Source: Actinopolyspora xinjiangensis (lineage in GTDB: Bacteria > Actinomycetota > Actinomycetes > Mycobacteriales > Pseudonocardiaceae). From it: DNA of 64,000 bases. Positions 7,974 through 18,017 of the stretch are shown one piece after another. The stretch spans positions 421,629 to 485,628 of the forward strand of contig NZ_FNJR01000001.1 of the NCBI RefSeq assembly GCF_900104475.1, in the 5' to 3' direction. Position numbers and translations under genes: made by a program. Every line of letters starts with the position of its first letter. Position 1 is the stretch's first letter. The notes beneath the pieces are model-generated. The model was not told the DNA's origin. It searched no databases and was given only the letters and a program-made list of their open reading frames with translations.

Positions 7974-8966
7974 ATGCGCTCCACCAATGGCAAGCTCGAC
8001 CTGGCCGAGCTCGACGCGGTACGCGTCTACAGTCTGCCGATGCGTACCAGATTCCGTGGGGTCACCACCCGGCAGGGCGTGCTGCTCAGCGGCCCGGCCG
8101 GATGGGGCGAGTTCTGCCCCTTCGAGGACTACTCGGACCGGGAATCGACGCCGTGGTTGCGCACGGCCCTGGAGAGCTGCTTCGAGGGCTGGCCCGAGCC
8201 GGTGCGGGACGCCGTGCCGATCAACTGCACCGTCCCGGCGGTCGAACCGGAGCGGGCGCACCGGATCGCGGCCGAGTCCGGTTGCCGCACCGCGAAGGTC
8301 AAGGTCGCCGAGTCCGGGCAACCGGAAGCGGCCGACCTCGAACGGGTGAGGGCGGTGCGTGCGGCCCTCGGGAGCTCCGGGGCGATCAGGGTGGACGCCA
8401 ACGCCGCCTGGGACACCGACACCGCGGTGCGGCGAATACGCGAGCTGGACCGCGCCGCGGACGGGTTGGAGTACGTCGAACAGCCCTGCGCGAGCGTGGC
8501 GGAGCTTGCGGCCGTCCGGCGCCGGGTGGAGGTACGCATAGCCGCCGATGAATCGATCCGGCGGGCCGAGGACCCGCTCCGGGTGGCGGTCGCGGAAGCC
8601 GCCGACGTGGCGGTGATCAAGGCCACCCCGCTGGGCGGGGTCCGGCGCGCGTTGCGGGTGGCCGAGGCATGCGGGCTGCCCTGCGTGGTCTCCTCGGCCG
8701 TCGAGAGCAGCGTCGGGCTCGCCGCCCAACTCGCGCTGGCCGGCTCGTTACCGGAGCTGCCGTTCGCCTGCGGACTGGGCACGGTCGCGCTGCTGGACGG
8801 CGACATGGTCAGCGAGTCCCTGCTTCCCGTGGACGGGTGGCTGGCGGTGCCGCGCCACGCCCCCGCACCCTCCCCCGCACTGGTGGCCGCCGCCACGCCC
8901 ACCGCGGAGACGCAGCATCGCTGGCTCGACCGGCTGCGACGGGTTCACGACGCCCTGCCCGGCTGA
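7974..8966 (+). CDS. menC: o-Succinylbenzoate synthase
   Basis: Enolase-superfamily enzyme that dehydrates SHCHC to o-succinylbenzoate in menaquinone synthesis. The ATG at 7974 (AGGA nearby) gives 330 residues; the longer in-frame start at 7908 adds an unrelated leader. The catalytic set is visible: the KxK base pair in AKVKVAE, metal ligands in RVDANAAW, VEQPC and AADES, and the second lysine in VIKATPLGG. Length suits the short actinobacterial MenC. Not clustered with other men genes here. A degenerate copy of the intergenic stem-loop family lies just upstream (about 7853-7905). Confidence 0.88.
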   Translation: MRSTNGKLDLAELDAVRVYSLPMRTRFRGVTTRQGVLLSGPAGWGEFCPFEDYSDRESTPWLRTALESCFEGWPEPVRDAVPINCTVPAVEPERAHRIAAESGCRTAKVKVAESGQPEAADLERVRAVRAALGSSGAIRVDANAAWDTDTAVRRIRELDRAADGLEYVEQPCASVAELAAVRRRVEVRIAADESIRRAEDPLRVAVAEAADVAVIKATPLGGVRRALRVAEACGLPCVVSSAVESSVGLAAQLALAGSLPELPFACGLGTVALLDGDMVSESLLPVDGWLAVPRHAPAPSPALVAAATPTAETQHRWLDRLRRVHDALPG

Positions 8967-9359
8967 ACAGGGGCACCGGGTGCCGCCCGTAGCTCACGGC
9001 CCGAGAACGTTCCACCGGAGAGGAAACCTCGTTCCCGGAACGCTCCCCTCCCCGGAAAGTGATCGCGGCATTCCCGACGAAACGGAACGACGCGCGACGC
9101 GGGGGTCGGTTTCCTCGCCCGGATGTCACCGAACAGCCACACCACGGGCGCCGGATGCGATAACCTCTTGCCGCCTCACAACGACACCACGACGTCAGCG
9201 GTGACCCACACGCGCCGCGACTCTCGAACGTGGACGGTTTCGCGGTCACGACGAATCCCGCGAAGTGGTTCGTGGCCCCGGGCGGTCGACCTCGGCGAGG
9301 CGGTCATCCGACCGCCCGGGCGGGCATTTTCGACAACGAGCTCTTAAGGAGCGAGGCGC
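8967..9359. other. Intergenic region before the SPFH operon
   Basis: About 390 bp with no gene I can support. It presumably holds the SPFH operon promoter. The one clear structure is the hairpin at 9277-9320, followed by a short T run, then AAGGAG before the ATG at 9360. Confidence 0.5.
9277..9320 (+). promoter_or_regulatory. Long hairpin in the 5' leader of the SPFH operon
   Basis: CCCGGGCGGTCG (9277-9288) pairs perfectly with CGACCGCCCGGG (9309-9320) around a 20-base loop and is followed by CGGGCATTTT. Its position 40 bp before the first SPFH start codon suggests a leader terminator/attenuator, or a terminator for transcription arriving from upstream. Confidence 0.5.
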
Positions 9360-11018
9360 ATGACCATCGCAGCGGCCGGGCGTCAAGCCATGTCCGCGAT
9401 GAGTGAGGGCCAGGGGGTGTCCGAAGCGGCCGGTGAGGCCGCCCAGGAGGCCGGCGACGGATTCGCGATCGACCCCGGTGACTTCCTCTCCGCACGAGAA
9501 CAGGGCAGCTCGACCGGCACCCGGATCGAGCAGCGGAACGCATCGATGGACGAGATCGGTGCGCTGGTCAACAACACCACTCTGGAACGCGGCGGCGACG
9601 GGGAGTGGGTCAACGTCATCTGCCCCGTCGTGATCCCCAAGCGCAGCGCGATCATCGGCCTGGCTCTTCCGCTGCTGGGACTGACGCTGCTCGCCGTGAT
9701 CGGTCTGGTCGCGAGCCGGATCACCGGCCTGGGCACGGCGTGGTTCGGGCCACATATCTGGGTGCTGCTGGTGATCCTGGCGGTGCTGCTGTGGGCCCGG
9801 AGCAGCATCGTCATGGTGCCGGAGGGCTGCCAGGCGATGATCACCAAGTTCAGCAAGCTCGACCGCACCGTCGGGCCGGGCCGCACGATGCTGCTCGACC
9901 CGCGCAAGAAGGTCAGCTACGTGCTGAACACGACGCGGGAGTACCCCTTCAACGCTCCGATCAGCGAGGCACCCACCCGAGGCGGCATCAAGGCTTCGGT
10001 GGACCTGTTCCTGCAGTTCCGCATCGAGGACCCCACGCAGTTCATGTTCGCGCTCGGCGCGGTCTCCGGGTTCTCCGACAAACTGACCAACGCGGTCAGC
10101 GAGGTCACCCGCAGCCTGATCTACCAGCAGCGCGCGGAGGACATCTACGACCTCGTCGGGGAGAGCACGCAGGAACTGCTGGACAGCCTGAACGAGCAGT
10201 TCCTGCCCGCCGTGCGGCTGACCAGCGCCAACATCACCCACGCCGAACCGTCCAGCCAGCAGTACCGCGCCGATCTGGCGGCTCCGGAGATGGTTCGGAT
10301 GGCCAAGGACGCCTACACCTACGAGTACGAGCTCAGCCTGCGCAAGGAGCAGGACGAGGGCGACCTGAACAAGGAACTGGCCTCGATGAACGAGAGCCTG
10401 TCCGGGATCAGGGCCGAGATCGCCAGCTACCAGGCGCAGATGGACACCGCCCTGGAGCGCGAGACCAACCGCGCCAAGGCGCAGGCCAGGCAACGATTCG
10501 TGGAGGCGGAGAGCACCGCCAACGCCAACTCCGCGCTGCTGGAGGCCCAAGCGCTGGACATCCGCGCGGTGAGCGCGGCGGAGAACCCGGAGATCCTGGA
10601 GTACCACTACGAGAAGGACGTCCTCGACAAGCTGGAGGGGCTCGCCGAGCACCTGCCGGTGCTCGTCTCACTGGGTGACGAGGACGACGTCGATTACCTG
10701 GCGGCCGCGCGGCGGATGCTCGGCACCTCCGACGGTGCCGCCGGGCTCTCCGAAACGGACGTGGCCGCCATACAGCGGCGCACCGAGGCGATCCAGGAAC
10801 GCATCAGCGCTCGTGAGTCCGAGATCGAGCAGTTGCTGGCCGAGGGAGGGCACACCGAGCCCGCCGGGGAGCCCGCCGATGCCGAACCGGACCCAGCGGC
10901 GGACACCGACACGCACACCCCCGGCGGGGAGAGCTTCACCCCGGACGCCGCGGACGGCGGCGCCCCGGGCGGCGACTCGAACGGGGACGACGAGCAGCAC
11001 CAGGCAGGTGAGCGGTGA
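9360..11018 (+). CDS. SPFH/band 7 membrane protein, first of a pair
   Basis: 552 residues with AAGGAG 8 bp before the ATG. An N-terminal cytoplasmic region is followed by two hydrophobic helices (about 97-120 and 125-143), an SPFH/band 7 domain (about 145-330), a charged coiled coil (about 325-430, rich in Glu and Lys) and an acidic Pro/Gly-rich tail. SPFH proteins such as flotillins and stomatins form membrane-associated oligomeric scaffolds. No catalytic activity is implied. Its stop overlaps the start of the next SPFH gene, so the two are coupled and may form a hetero-oligomer. Confidence 0.85.
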   Translation: MTIAAAGRQAMSAMSEGQGVSEAAGEAAQEAGDGFAIDPGDFLSAREQGSSTGTRIEQRNASMDEIGALVNNTTLERGGDGEWVNVICPVVIPKRSAIIGLALPLLGLTLLAVIGLVASRITGLGTAWFGPHIWVLLVILAVLLWARSSIVMVPEGCQAMITKFSKLDRTVGPGRTMLLDPRKKVSYVLNTTREYPFNAPISEAPTRGGIKASVDLFLQFRIEDPTQFMFALGAVSGFSDKLTNAVSEVTRSLIYQQRAEDIYDLVGESTQELLDSLNEQFLPAVRLTSANITHAEPSSQQYRADLAAPEMVRMAKDAYTYEYELSLRKEQDEGDLNKELASMNESLSGIRAEIASYQAQMDTALERETNRAKAQARQRFVEAESTANANSALLEAQALDIRAVSAAENPEILEYHYEKDVLDKLEGLAEHLPVLVSLGDEDDVDYLAAARRMLGTSDGAAGLSETDVAAIQRRTEAIQERISARESEIEQLLAEGGHTEPAGEPADAEPDPAADTDTHTPGGESFTPDAADGGAPGGDSNGDDEQHQAGER

Positions 11019-12376
11019 TGTCCACCCAGCAACGCAGCTTCTCCAAGATCACCGATGTGGTCGCCCCCTGGTCGAAGATCCGCGAACTCATCCGCGGTGG
11101 TGACGAGGGCAGGCTCGTTCCCGTCGTGATCCCGAAGGACAGCCGGAGCCTCGGCTGGGTGGTACTGCTGTTCGTCGCCCTCTACCTGGCCGGGACGGCC
11201 GCGTTCAGCGGCGGCGGCACGGCGGTGGTCACCGGCCTCGGCGCTGTCGTGGCGCTGGTGCTCGCGGCGATCTCGTTGTGGCGAGGTTCGATCGTGGAGA
11301 TCGAGCAGGGAACCACCGGGATCCGCAGTCGCTACGGCGCGTTCACCGGCACGCTCTCCCCCGGTCGGCACTACCTCTGGTGGCCGTGGGACAAGGTGGA
11401 GTTCGTCGTGGACACCACCACGGAGATCCCGTACAACGCGCCGGTCGCGGCCTGCCCCACCTCCGAGGACGTCCCGCTGAAGGCGATCGAGTTCTTCCTG
11501 AAGTTCCGCATCGACAACCCGATCGACTTCGTGCGCACGATCGGTGCGGGCAACTTCGACGCGGTGCTGTCCAGCGCGGTGCAGGACGCCATTCGGCAGC
11601 GCGGCAGGCAGGTGCGCACCGAGGAGGCCTACGAGCTGCGCGGCAGCGACGTCGAGGACATGCAGGCGACCCTGAACCGCCAGCTCAGCAAGTACGGCGT
11701 GCGGATTCTGGGCGCCAACATCCCGGACGTGCAGCTGCCGGACCAGTACCAGCAGCACCTCGCCACCAGGGAGCGGGTCGCCAAGGAGCTCAGCGCCTAC
11801 GAACGCGAGTGGGAGCTGACCCGCAAGCGGCGCATCGACAACCTGCTGATGGAGATCGAGCGGGCCAAGAAGACCCGCGACGCCAAGCTGGTCGAGGTGA
11901 AGGCGGCCCGCAACCAGGCGCGACGCGACGTCGCCAGGCAGCTGGAGGAACAGGAGACCGAGGCGCAGCGGGCGCAGTGGGAGATCGAGGCCCGCGGCAG
12001 GGCGACGCTGACCGAGGCGCAGAACGAGGCGAAGTCCCGGCAGCGGCTCGGCCAGTCCTACCGTGACAACCGCGCCGTGCTGCACTACGAGCTGGCCCGC
12101 CGCAGGCTGGAGGTGGGCGCGAAGCTCGCCGAGCGGGCGCCGCGTCCCGTCATCGTGCGGGGCGGTGGTGGTGAGCAGTCGGGACTGTCCACGTTGCTGC
12201 TCTCGCAGCTGCTGCCGAGACTGACCTCGCAGGCGTTCACCGACGAACGTTCGGACCGGACGGGGTCCGGCACCGGCCAGGGCGAGGGCCACGCGGACGA
12301 GGCGACGCGGGTGCTCGACCGGGGTGGTCAGATCGCGGAGTCACTGCTCGGCGACGACGGTTCCGGGAACCGGTAA
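11018..12376 (+). CDS. SPFH/band 7 membrane protein, second of a pair
   Basis: About 452 residues. The ATG at 11018 overlaps the previous stop; GTG 11015 is an alternative. Two hydrophobic helices (about 45-65 and 70-90) precede an SPFH domain (about 95-270; IEQGTTGIRSRYG, then GRHYLWWPWDKVEF) and a basic/acidic coiled coil (about 270-350) containing many Lys-Arg and Glu-Gln pairs. Same architecture as the preceding protein but clearly diverged, so an old duplication. A perfect hairpin at 12433-12460 ends the operon. Confidence 0.85.
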   Translation: MSTQQRSFSKITDVVAPWSKIRELIRGGDEGRLVPVVIPKDSRSLGWVVLLFVALYLAGTAAFSGGGTAVVTGLGAVVALVLAAISLWRGSIVEIEQGTTGIRSRYGAFTGTLSPGRHYLWWPWDKVEFVVDTTTEIPYNAPVAACPTSEDVPLKAIEFFLKFRIDNPIDFVRTIGAGNFDAVLSSAVQDAIRQRGRQVRTEEAYELRGSDVEDMQATLNRQLSKYGVRILGANIPDVQLPDQYQQHLATRERVAKELSAYEREWELTRKRRIDNLLMEIERAKKTRDAKLVEVKAARNQARRDVARQLEEQETEAQRAQWEIEARGRATLTEAQNEAKSRQRLGQSYRDNRAVLHYELARRRLEVGAKLAERAPRPVIVRGGGGEQSGLSTLLLSQLLPRLTSQAFTDERSDRTGSGTGQGEGHADEATRVLDRGGQIAESLLGDDGSGNR

Positions 12377-12432
12377 CCGGTGTACCCGGCGGGGCTCTCC
12401 GGGAGCCCTTCGAAGTAGGAGTTTCCCGGGCT

Positions 12433-12460
12433 CCGCGTGCCCGCCCCGGCGGGCACGCGG
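12433..12460. terminator. Bidirectional terminator between the SPFH and cox operons
   Basis: CCGCGTGCCCGCC (12433-12445) pairs with GGCGGGCACGCGG (12448-12460). This 13-bp stem lies between the converging ends of the second SPFH gene (12376) and coxG (12488) and can serve both. Confidence 0.7.
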
Positions 12461-12487
12461 TCCGGCCTCGGTACCGCCGCCCCGTTC

Positions 12488-13375
12488 TCACCGGGGTCGG
12501 TGCCTCCTCCTGCGGAGTACGACGAACACCACGGTCAGCCCCGCCAGCACAGCCGTCACCGGAACCAGCCGCTTCAGCACCGGCGCGCCCGCCGTGTCCA
12601 GCAGATCCACGGCGTCGTTATCGGCGGTGCCCTGCCGTTCCCCGGAGCGAACGGCCGATAACTCGGCGGTGGAGCGGGAGCGGCTCGCCCCCGGCTCCGC
12701 ACCGGTGACCTTCCAGCCGGGTTCGATCCGGTTCGTCGCTCCCGCCGCGGCGGCGTTCTCCTCCTCCGCGAGAGAGCCGGCACCCTCCCCCGCGCCCGGG
12801 GAGACGCCGTGGCCGTCGTTCGACGCGGCGGGCCCGGAACCGTTTCCGGCGGGGCCGGCGGTGGCCGCCGTGCCCAGTTGCTCCTCGCCCCGCTGCTCCC
12901 GCCGCTCCGGTTCGGTCGCCGTCTCCGCCTCCCCGCCGGTCAGCCTGCTCGCCAGGCACTCCGAGAACTGGTCGATGAGCTTCTGCGCGACGTCGGAGAT
13001 CAGCCCGCGCCCGAGCTGGGCCGGTTTTCCGGTGACCTTCAGGTCGGTCTCCACGTGGACCCTGGTGCCGTCGTCCTCGGAGTTCAACCGGGCGGTGACG
13101 GCCGCCGAGGCCGTGCCGTTGCCGCGCGAGTCCTTGCCACTCGCCTCGACCACGGCGCGGCGCGCCTCGTGATCCACCTCGGTGAAGCTGCCGTTGCCCT
13201 TGTACATCAACGACACCGGGCCCAGCTTGACCTTCACCGAGCCGGAGAACTCCTCTCCCTCGGCGCTGTTGAGGGTGGCTCCCGGCATGCAGGGAGCGAT
13301 CCGCTCCGGATCGAGCAACACCGGCCACGCGACGTCGACCGGAACCGGGACGGTGAATTCGTGTTCGAGCCGCAC
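12488..13375 (-). CDS. coxG: CoxG-like SRPBCC protein, membrane-anchored
   Basis: 295 residues from GTG 13375, preceded by TAGGAGGAGCA; the longer frame to 13546 lacks a ribosome site. The N-terminal 150 residues form the CO dehydrogenase subunit G (SRPBCC) domain: RLEHEFTVPVPVDVAW, then PCMPGATL and FSGSVKVKLGP. A long Glu/Gly/Ala-rich linker follows, then a C-terminal membrane helix ending in an Arg-rich tail. CoxG proteins recruit the Mo enzyme to the cytoplasmic membrane and can carry quinone. Last gene of the coxS-L-M-G operon, with a 163-bp gap after coxM. Confidence 0.88.
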   Translation of the reverse strand: MRLEHEFTVPVPVDVAWPVLLDPERIAPCMPGATLNSAEGEEFSGSVKVKLGPVSLMYKGNGSFTEVDHEARRAVVEASGKDSRGNGTASAAVTARLNSEDDGTRVHVETDLKVTGKPAQLGRGLISDVAQKLIDQFSECLASRLTGGEAETATEPERREQRGEEQLGTAATAGPAGNGSGPAASNDGHGVSPGAGEGAGSLAEEENAAAAGATNRIEPGWKVTGAEPGASRSRSTAELSAVRSGERQGTADNDAVDLLDTAGAPVLKRLVPVTAVLAGLTVVFVVLRRRRHRPR

Positions 13376-13538
13376 TGCTCCTCCTACTCGTACCACTCCG
13401 GTCGCGGACCGCCCGGACCGCGCCGCCCCGGGAATCGGCGCCGGGACGCGCACCGCCGGCACCGCCCTCCCGCTCGGGGCCAAGCGGAAGAGCACACCGT
13501 AGGGGCAACCCCGGCGAACCGCCCCGGCCGGACAACGA

Positions 13539-14390
13539 CTAGCCACAGGCCGTGGCCAGCGCCCTGCCGGTCAGCACCTCGGCGAGGTGCTCGCGGTAGT
13601 CCGCCTCCGCGCTGGCGTCACTGCCCGCCTGCGTGCCCTCCGTGGCGTGGACCGCGGCCCGCCGGAACGCCTCCTCCGTCGGAGGGGAGCCGACCAGGGC
13701 CCGCTCGACCCCGTGCGCACGCACGGGGGTGGCGCCCATGTTCGTCAGCCCGACCCTCGCCCGGGCGACGGCGCCGTCCCGCACCAGCACGGTGGCCGCC
13801 ACTCCCACGACCGACCAGGCCTGGGCGACCCGGTTGAACTTCTCGTAGTGCGCCCGCCAGCCCGTGTACTTGGGTATTCGAACCTCCACCAGCACCTCGT
13901 TGGAGTCCAACGCGGTCGTGAAGTAGTCCACGAAGAACTCGGCGGCCGGGACTGTCCGCCTCCCGGACGGTCCCGCCACGACCATCTCCGCGTCCATCGC
14001 CAGTACCGGGGCCGGCAGGTCACCGGCCGGGTCGGCATGGGCCAGCGAACCGCCGAAGGTGCCGCGGTGCCGCACCTGCGGATCGGCCACGGTGCGCGTG
14101 GCCAGCGCCACCAACTCCGCGTGCCCACGCACCAGCTCGGAGCGCATCACCTCGTGGTGACTGGTCATCGCCCCGATCACCAGCGTGTCACCGTCCTCCC
14201 GGACTCCCCGCGCCTCGGGGATACCGCCGAGGTCGACGACGAGGCCCGGGTCGGCCATCCGCATCCGCAGCACCGGCAGCAGGCTCTGCCCGCCCGCCAG
14301 CACCTTGGCGTCGTCACCCGCCCGGTCCAGCGCCTGTACCGCTTCTTCCACCGTGGACGGTGCCACGTACTCGAACTCAGCGGGAATCAC
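13539..14390 (-). CDS. coxM: CoxM-like FAD-binding subunit of a molybdenum hydroxylase
   Basis: 283 residues from GTG 14390 with GGAGG upstream. It carries the two FAD motifs of the family: AGGQSLLP near residue 32 and TFGGSLAHADPAGDLP near residue 110. It passes electrons from the [2Fe-2S] subunit to the membrane acceptor. Its start overlaps the end of coxL by 4 bp (GTGA). The apparent 634-residue frame running upstream is coxL read out of frame. Confidence 0.93.
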   Translation of the reverse strand: MIPAEFEYVAPSTVEEAVQALDRAGDDAKVLAGGQSLLPVLRMRMADPGLVVDLGGIPEARGVREDGDTLVIGAMTSHHEVMRSELVRGHAELVALATRTVADPQVRHRGTFGGSLAHADPAGDLPAPVLAMDAEMVVAGPSGRRTVPAAEFFVDYFTTALDSNEVLVEVRIPKYTGWRAHYEKFNRVAQAWSVVGVAATVLVRDGAVARARVGLTNMGATPVRAHGVERALVGSPPTEEAFRRAAVHATEGTQAGSDASAEADYREHLAEVLTGRALATACG

Positions 14391-16855
14391 CGCGCACCTC
14401 CGTGTGATCCGGCCGCGAAACCGCCGCCGTCGTCCATCGATCCGAGACCGCCACCGGATTCCGACCTCGTGGAGGAACCGGATCGGGCGTCGGAAAGCGC
14501 ACGCCAGACCCGTTGCGGCGAGCACGGCATCCGCACGTCGGTCACTCCGTAGTGCCGGAGCGCGTCGACCACGGCGTTGACCACGGCCGGGGTCGAGGCG
14601 ATGGTTCCCGCCTCGCCCACTCCCTTCACCCCGAGGGGATTGGAGGTGGCATCGGTCCGGGTGCGGTCGGTGTGGAACTCCGGCAGGTCCGCCGCCGAGG
14701 GAACCAGATAGTCGGCGAAGGTGGCGGTGGTCAGAGTGCCGTCGTCGTCGTAGACGGCCTCCTCGTACAGGGCCTGCGCGATTCCCTGCGCGAGACCGCC
14801 GTGCACCTGCCCCTCCACGATCATCGGGTTGACCACGCTGCCCACGTCGTCCACGCACACGTAGGACCTGATCCGCACCGCGCCGGTCTCGGTGTCCACC
14901 TCGGCGGCGCAGAGGTGGGTGCCGTGCGGGAACGAGAAGTTCTCGGGGTCGTAGTTCGCCTCGGCGTCCAGGTTGGGCTCCACGCCCTCCGGGAGGTCGT
15001 GGGCGGTGAACGCGGCCAGCGCCACGTCGGTGATCGCCATGCCCTTGTCGGTCCCCCGCACGGCGAACCTGCCGCCGGAGAAGTCGAGATCGTCGGAGGA
15101 GCACTCCAGCATGTGCGCCGCGATGCGCCTGGCCTTGTCGATCACCTTGTCGGAGGCGTGCACGGCGGCGACGCCGCCGACCGTGAGCGAGCGCGAACCG
15201 TAGGTGTCCAGCCCACGCGGCGAGGACTGGGTGTCGCCGTGCAGCACCTCCACATCCTCGAAAGGCACACCCAGCCGATCGGCGACGATCTGACTCCACG
15301 CGGTCACGTGGCTCTGACCGTGCGGCGAGGTGCCGGTGACCACCTCGACCTTGCCGGTGGGCAGCACGCGGACCTGGGAATTCTCCCAGCCGCCCGCACC
15401 GTAGGACAGCGAACCGAGCACCCGGGAGGGCGCCAACCCGCACATCTCGGTGAACGTGGAGACCCCGATACCCAGCTGCACGGGGTCACCGGTCTGCCTG
15501 CGCCGCAGCTGCTCGTCCCGCAGCCGCTGGTAACCGAACATTTCCATCGCCCGGTCCGTGGCGACCTCGTAGTTGCCCGAGTCGTAGGTCAACCCCGCCA
15601 CGGTGGTGTGAGGGAACTCGTCGTGGCCGATCCAGTTCCTGCGCCGTACCTCCACCGGGTCCATGTCGAGCTCGGCGGCCAGCTCGTCCATCATGCGCTC
15701 GATGGCGAAGGTCGCCTCGGGGCGCCCCGCCCCCCGGTAGGCGTCGGTGGGCGTCTTGTTGGTGAACACGTTGGTGCAGCTGAACCGGTACGCCGGGAAC
15801 TTGTAGATCGAATTGAACATCAGCGCGCCGAGTATCGGAATACCCGGCGTGACCAGCCGCAAGTAGGCGCCCATGTCGGCGAGCAGCTTCACATCGAGGC
15901 CGGTGACGGTGCCGTCCGAGCGAGCCGCCAGCGACAGCCGCTGCACCTGGTCGCGACCGTGGTGACCGGAAACCATGGTCTCCGAGCGGGACTCGGTCCA
16001 CTTGACCGGGCGTCCGAGCCGCTCGGCGAGCAGGAAGGTCAGTATCTCCTCCGGGGTGACCTGGAGCTTGCCGCCGAATCCCCCGCCGACGTCGGGGGCG
16101 ATCACGCGGATCTTGTGCTCGGGCTTACCCAGCGTCATGGCCAGCATGGTGCGCAGGATGTGCGGAACCTGCGTGGCCGACCACATCGTGTACTGCTCAC
16201 CGGTGGGATCGGCCAGCACCGAGCGGGGTTCCATGAAGGAGGGAATCAGCCGCTGCTGTCGGAAGGTGCGATCCACCCTGATCTCGGCGTCGCGCAGCGC
16301 CCGGTCCACGTCCCCGCCGGTTCCCGCTTCGGCGGAGTCGAAAGTCCAGGTCGCGTTGCGGTTGGTTCCCAGTTCCTCGTGCACCAGAGGGGAGTCGTCC
16401 CGGGCCGCCGACTCGATGTCGAGCACCACGTCCAGGTCCTCGTAGTCGATGTCGATGGCGTCCAGGGCGTCCCGCGCCTCGGCGGCGCTGCGCGCGGCGA
16501 CCATCGCCACCGCCTCACCGGCGAAGTTGACCGAGTCCACCGCCATGGCGGGCGCGGCCGGTGCCTTCATGTCCTCGGTGATCGGCCAGGCGCACGGCAG
16601 GCTGCCCTGCTGCCCGGCGATGTCGGAACCGGTGACCACGGCGTGCACGCCGGGCATGCGGCGCGCCTCCGAGGTGTCGATCGAGGTGATGCGGGCGTGC
16701 GCGACCGGGCTGCGCAGTACCGCCATGTGCAGCATCCCGGGGACGGTCATGTTGTCCGTCCAGCGTGTCCTGCCGGTGACCAGGCGCGCGTCCTCCTTGC
16801 GCTTACGCGCGCGGCCGAGTTCCGGTTCGGAGGGGCTCACCGGTGTCGCGGTCAT
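14387..16855 (-). CDS. coxL: CoxL-like molybdopterin subunit, form II
   Basis: 822 residues, starting at the ATG at 16855 that overlaps the coxS stop (ATGA). It has the xanthine dehydrogenase/CODH large-subunit fold: GGGFGGK, a C-terminal VKGVGEAG carrying the catalytic glutamate, and the active-site loop AYRGAGR. True form I CO dehydrogenases have VAYRCSFR here. AYRGAGR marks form II, whose physiological substrate is often not CO. The gene order S-L-M also fits form II; form I operons are M-S-L. A putative aldehyde, aromatic or purine hydroxylase is therefore as likely as a CO oxidiser. Confidence 0.93.
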   Translation of the reverse strand: MTATPVSPSEPELGRARKRKEDARLVTGRTRWTDNMTVPGMLHMAVLRSPVAHARITSIDTSEARRMPGVHAVVTGSDIAGQQGSLPCAWPITEDMKAPAAPAMAVDSVNFAGEAVAMVAARSAAEARDALDAIDIDYEDLDVVLDIESAARDDSPLVHEELGTNRNATWTFDSAEAGTGGDVDRALRDAEIRVDRTFRQQRLIPSFMEPRSVLADPTGEQYTMWSATQVPHILRTMLAMTLGKPEHKIRVIAPDVGGGFGGKLQVTPEEILTFLLAERLGRPVKWTESRSETMVSGHHGRDQVQRLSLAARSDGTVTGLDVKLLADMGAYLRLVTPGIPILGALMFNSIYKFPAYRFSCTNVFTNKTPTDAYRGAGRPEATFAIERMMDELAAELDMDPVEVRRRNWIGHDEFPHTTVAGLTYDSGNYEVATDRAMEMFGYQRLRDEQLRRRQTGDPVQLGIGVSTFTEMCGLAPSRVLGSLSYGAGGWENSQVRVLPTGKVEVVTGTSPHGQSHVTAWSQIVADRLGVPFEDVEVLHGDTQSSPRGLDTYGSRSLTVGGVAAVHASDKVIDKARRIAAHMLECSSDDLDFSGGRFAVRGTDKGMAITDVALAAFTAHDLPEGVEPNLDAEANYDPENFSFPHGTHLCAAEVDTETGAVRIRSYVCVDDVGSVVNPMIVEGQVHGGLAQGIAQALYEEAVYDDDGTLTTATFADYLVPSAADLPEFHTDRTRTDATSNPLGVKGVGEAGTIASTPAVVNAVVDALRHYGVTDVRMPCSPQRVWRALSDARSGSSTRSESGGGLGSMDDGGGFAAGSHGGAR

Positions 16856-17415
16856 GACTGTCCTCCGGCTACCCGTTGCTGAGCGGTCTGTTCGGTGGAG
16901 GTGCGCGGGGCTGGGGTCTCTCCGGAGTGCTCCATCGCGGGCCCCGCGCCCGCACGCATCCGCTGCGACGCCTCGCGCACCGCGCGCACGATGTTCTGGT
17001 ACCCGGTGCAGCGGCAGAGGTTGCCCTCCAGGCCCTCGCGGATCTGCTCGTCGTCGGGCTCCGGGTTCTCGGCGAGCAGGTCCAGCGCCTGCATGATCAT
17101 TCCCGGTGTGCAGAACCCGCACTGCAGCGCGTGGTTGTCGTGGAATGCCTGCTGCATCGGGTGCAGCCGCCCGTCCTGCGAGAGGGCCTCGACGGTGGTC
17201 ACCTCGTGCCCGTCGGCCTGCACGGCCAGCACCGAGCAGGATTTCACGCTGTGTCCGTCCATATGGACGGTGCAGGCACCGCAGTTGCTTGTGTCGCAAC
17301 CGACGACGGTGCCGACCTTGCCGAGCTGATCACGCAGGTACTGCACGAGCAGCGTTCTGGGTTGGACTTCGTCGGTACAGGTGATTCCGTCGACATCGAC
17401 GGTTATGCGCGGCAT
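16852..17415 (-). CDS. coxS: CoxS-like [2Fe-2S] subunit
   Basis: 187 residues from ATG 17415 with AAGGAGG. The N-terminal plant-ferredoxin cluster is in [16 protein letters not shown]; the C-terminal cluster uses CGFCTPGM and LCRCTGY. The C-terminus has about 30 extra residues rich in Pro, Ala and Thr. It relays electrons from the Mo centre to the flavin of CoxM. First gene of the operon; its promoter must lie in 17416-17900. Confidence 0.95.
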   Translation of the reverse strand: MPRITVDVDGITCTDEVQPRTLLVQYLRDQLGKVGTVVGCDTSNCGACTVHMDGHSVKSCSVLAVQADGHEVTTVEALSQDGRLHPMQQAFHDNHALQCGFCTPGMIMQALDLLAENPEPDDEQIREGLEGNLCRCTGYQNIVRAVREASQRMRAGAGPAMEHSGETPAPRTSTEQTAQQRVAGGQS

Positions 17416-18017
17416 CGGGCCTCCTTCGCGGAGCCTGCCCGCACGGTGCGGACATGCGTGGGAACAACGCCTTCGGGCTCCCCCGGGGCTCGGTGCCGGG
17501 CCGGGCAGACGCGCTGAGACCGCGCGGCCTCAGCGGGGTGGTGGGCAGCGGCCCGCCACCGCTGTCTCGCGGGGCCGTGCGCGCGAGCGCGGACACCCCG
17601 GGGCCACGCCGACCGCGCACCCCGACGAACCGAACCATCGCGAAAGAACCTCTCGGCAGTGACTGCTGTCACAATTTCGAGGCTGCTACGCCCTCGGCGG
17701 CGAGGCAAGCCCTTGCGACTCGTGAAGTCATGATCCCGAACAGCCCGCACCGAGCCCGGACAGCGACACACGGTTCGATCGCCACGATCAGGTGAGAAGG
17801 CCCCGTGGAGCCGGCCGGAGTCGGCAGGCCTCGGCCCGGGCCGACCGGGAGCCAACCCCTGCGGGCGGAGCGGGCGACCGCCTCCCGACGACTCCCCGGG
17901 ACCGGCCGGGTGATCACCGCACTCCGACGCCTCTCACACCGGGAGGTGACGGAGAGCCCGCACCGGACCCGACCACGCACACCGGTGATCGAAGCTGTTC
18001 GCCCCGGCCCGACCACT
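17416..18017. other. Intergenic region with the outer lexA-side repeat
   Basis: No gene seen. It contains the coxS promoter region and, at 17899-17993, the outer copy of the 95-bp repeat that bounds the toxin-antitoxin module. Short open frames here have no ribosome sites or recognisable products. Confidence 0.5.
17899..17993 (+). repeat. 95-bp direct repeat, outer copy
   Basis: Matches 19140-19234 at 94 of 95 positions (G at 17941, A at 19182). A few more similar bases with small indels occur just upstream. Same orientation, 1241 bp apart. The interval between the copies is almost exactly the toxin-antitoxin operon. Confidence 0.95.

Noticed and set aside
5367..8729. Very long minus-strand open frame opposite XPB, the SUFU gene and menC
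   Set aside because: Antisense shadow of high-GC genes: composition rich in Arg, Gly, Pro, His and Val, with three well-identified genes on the other strand.
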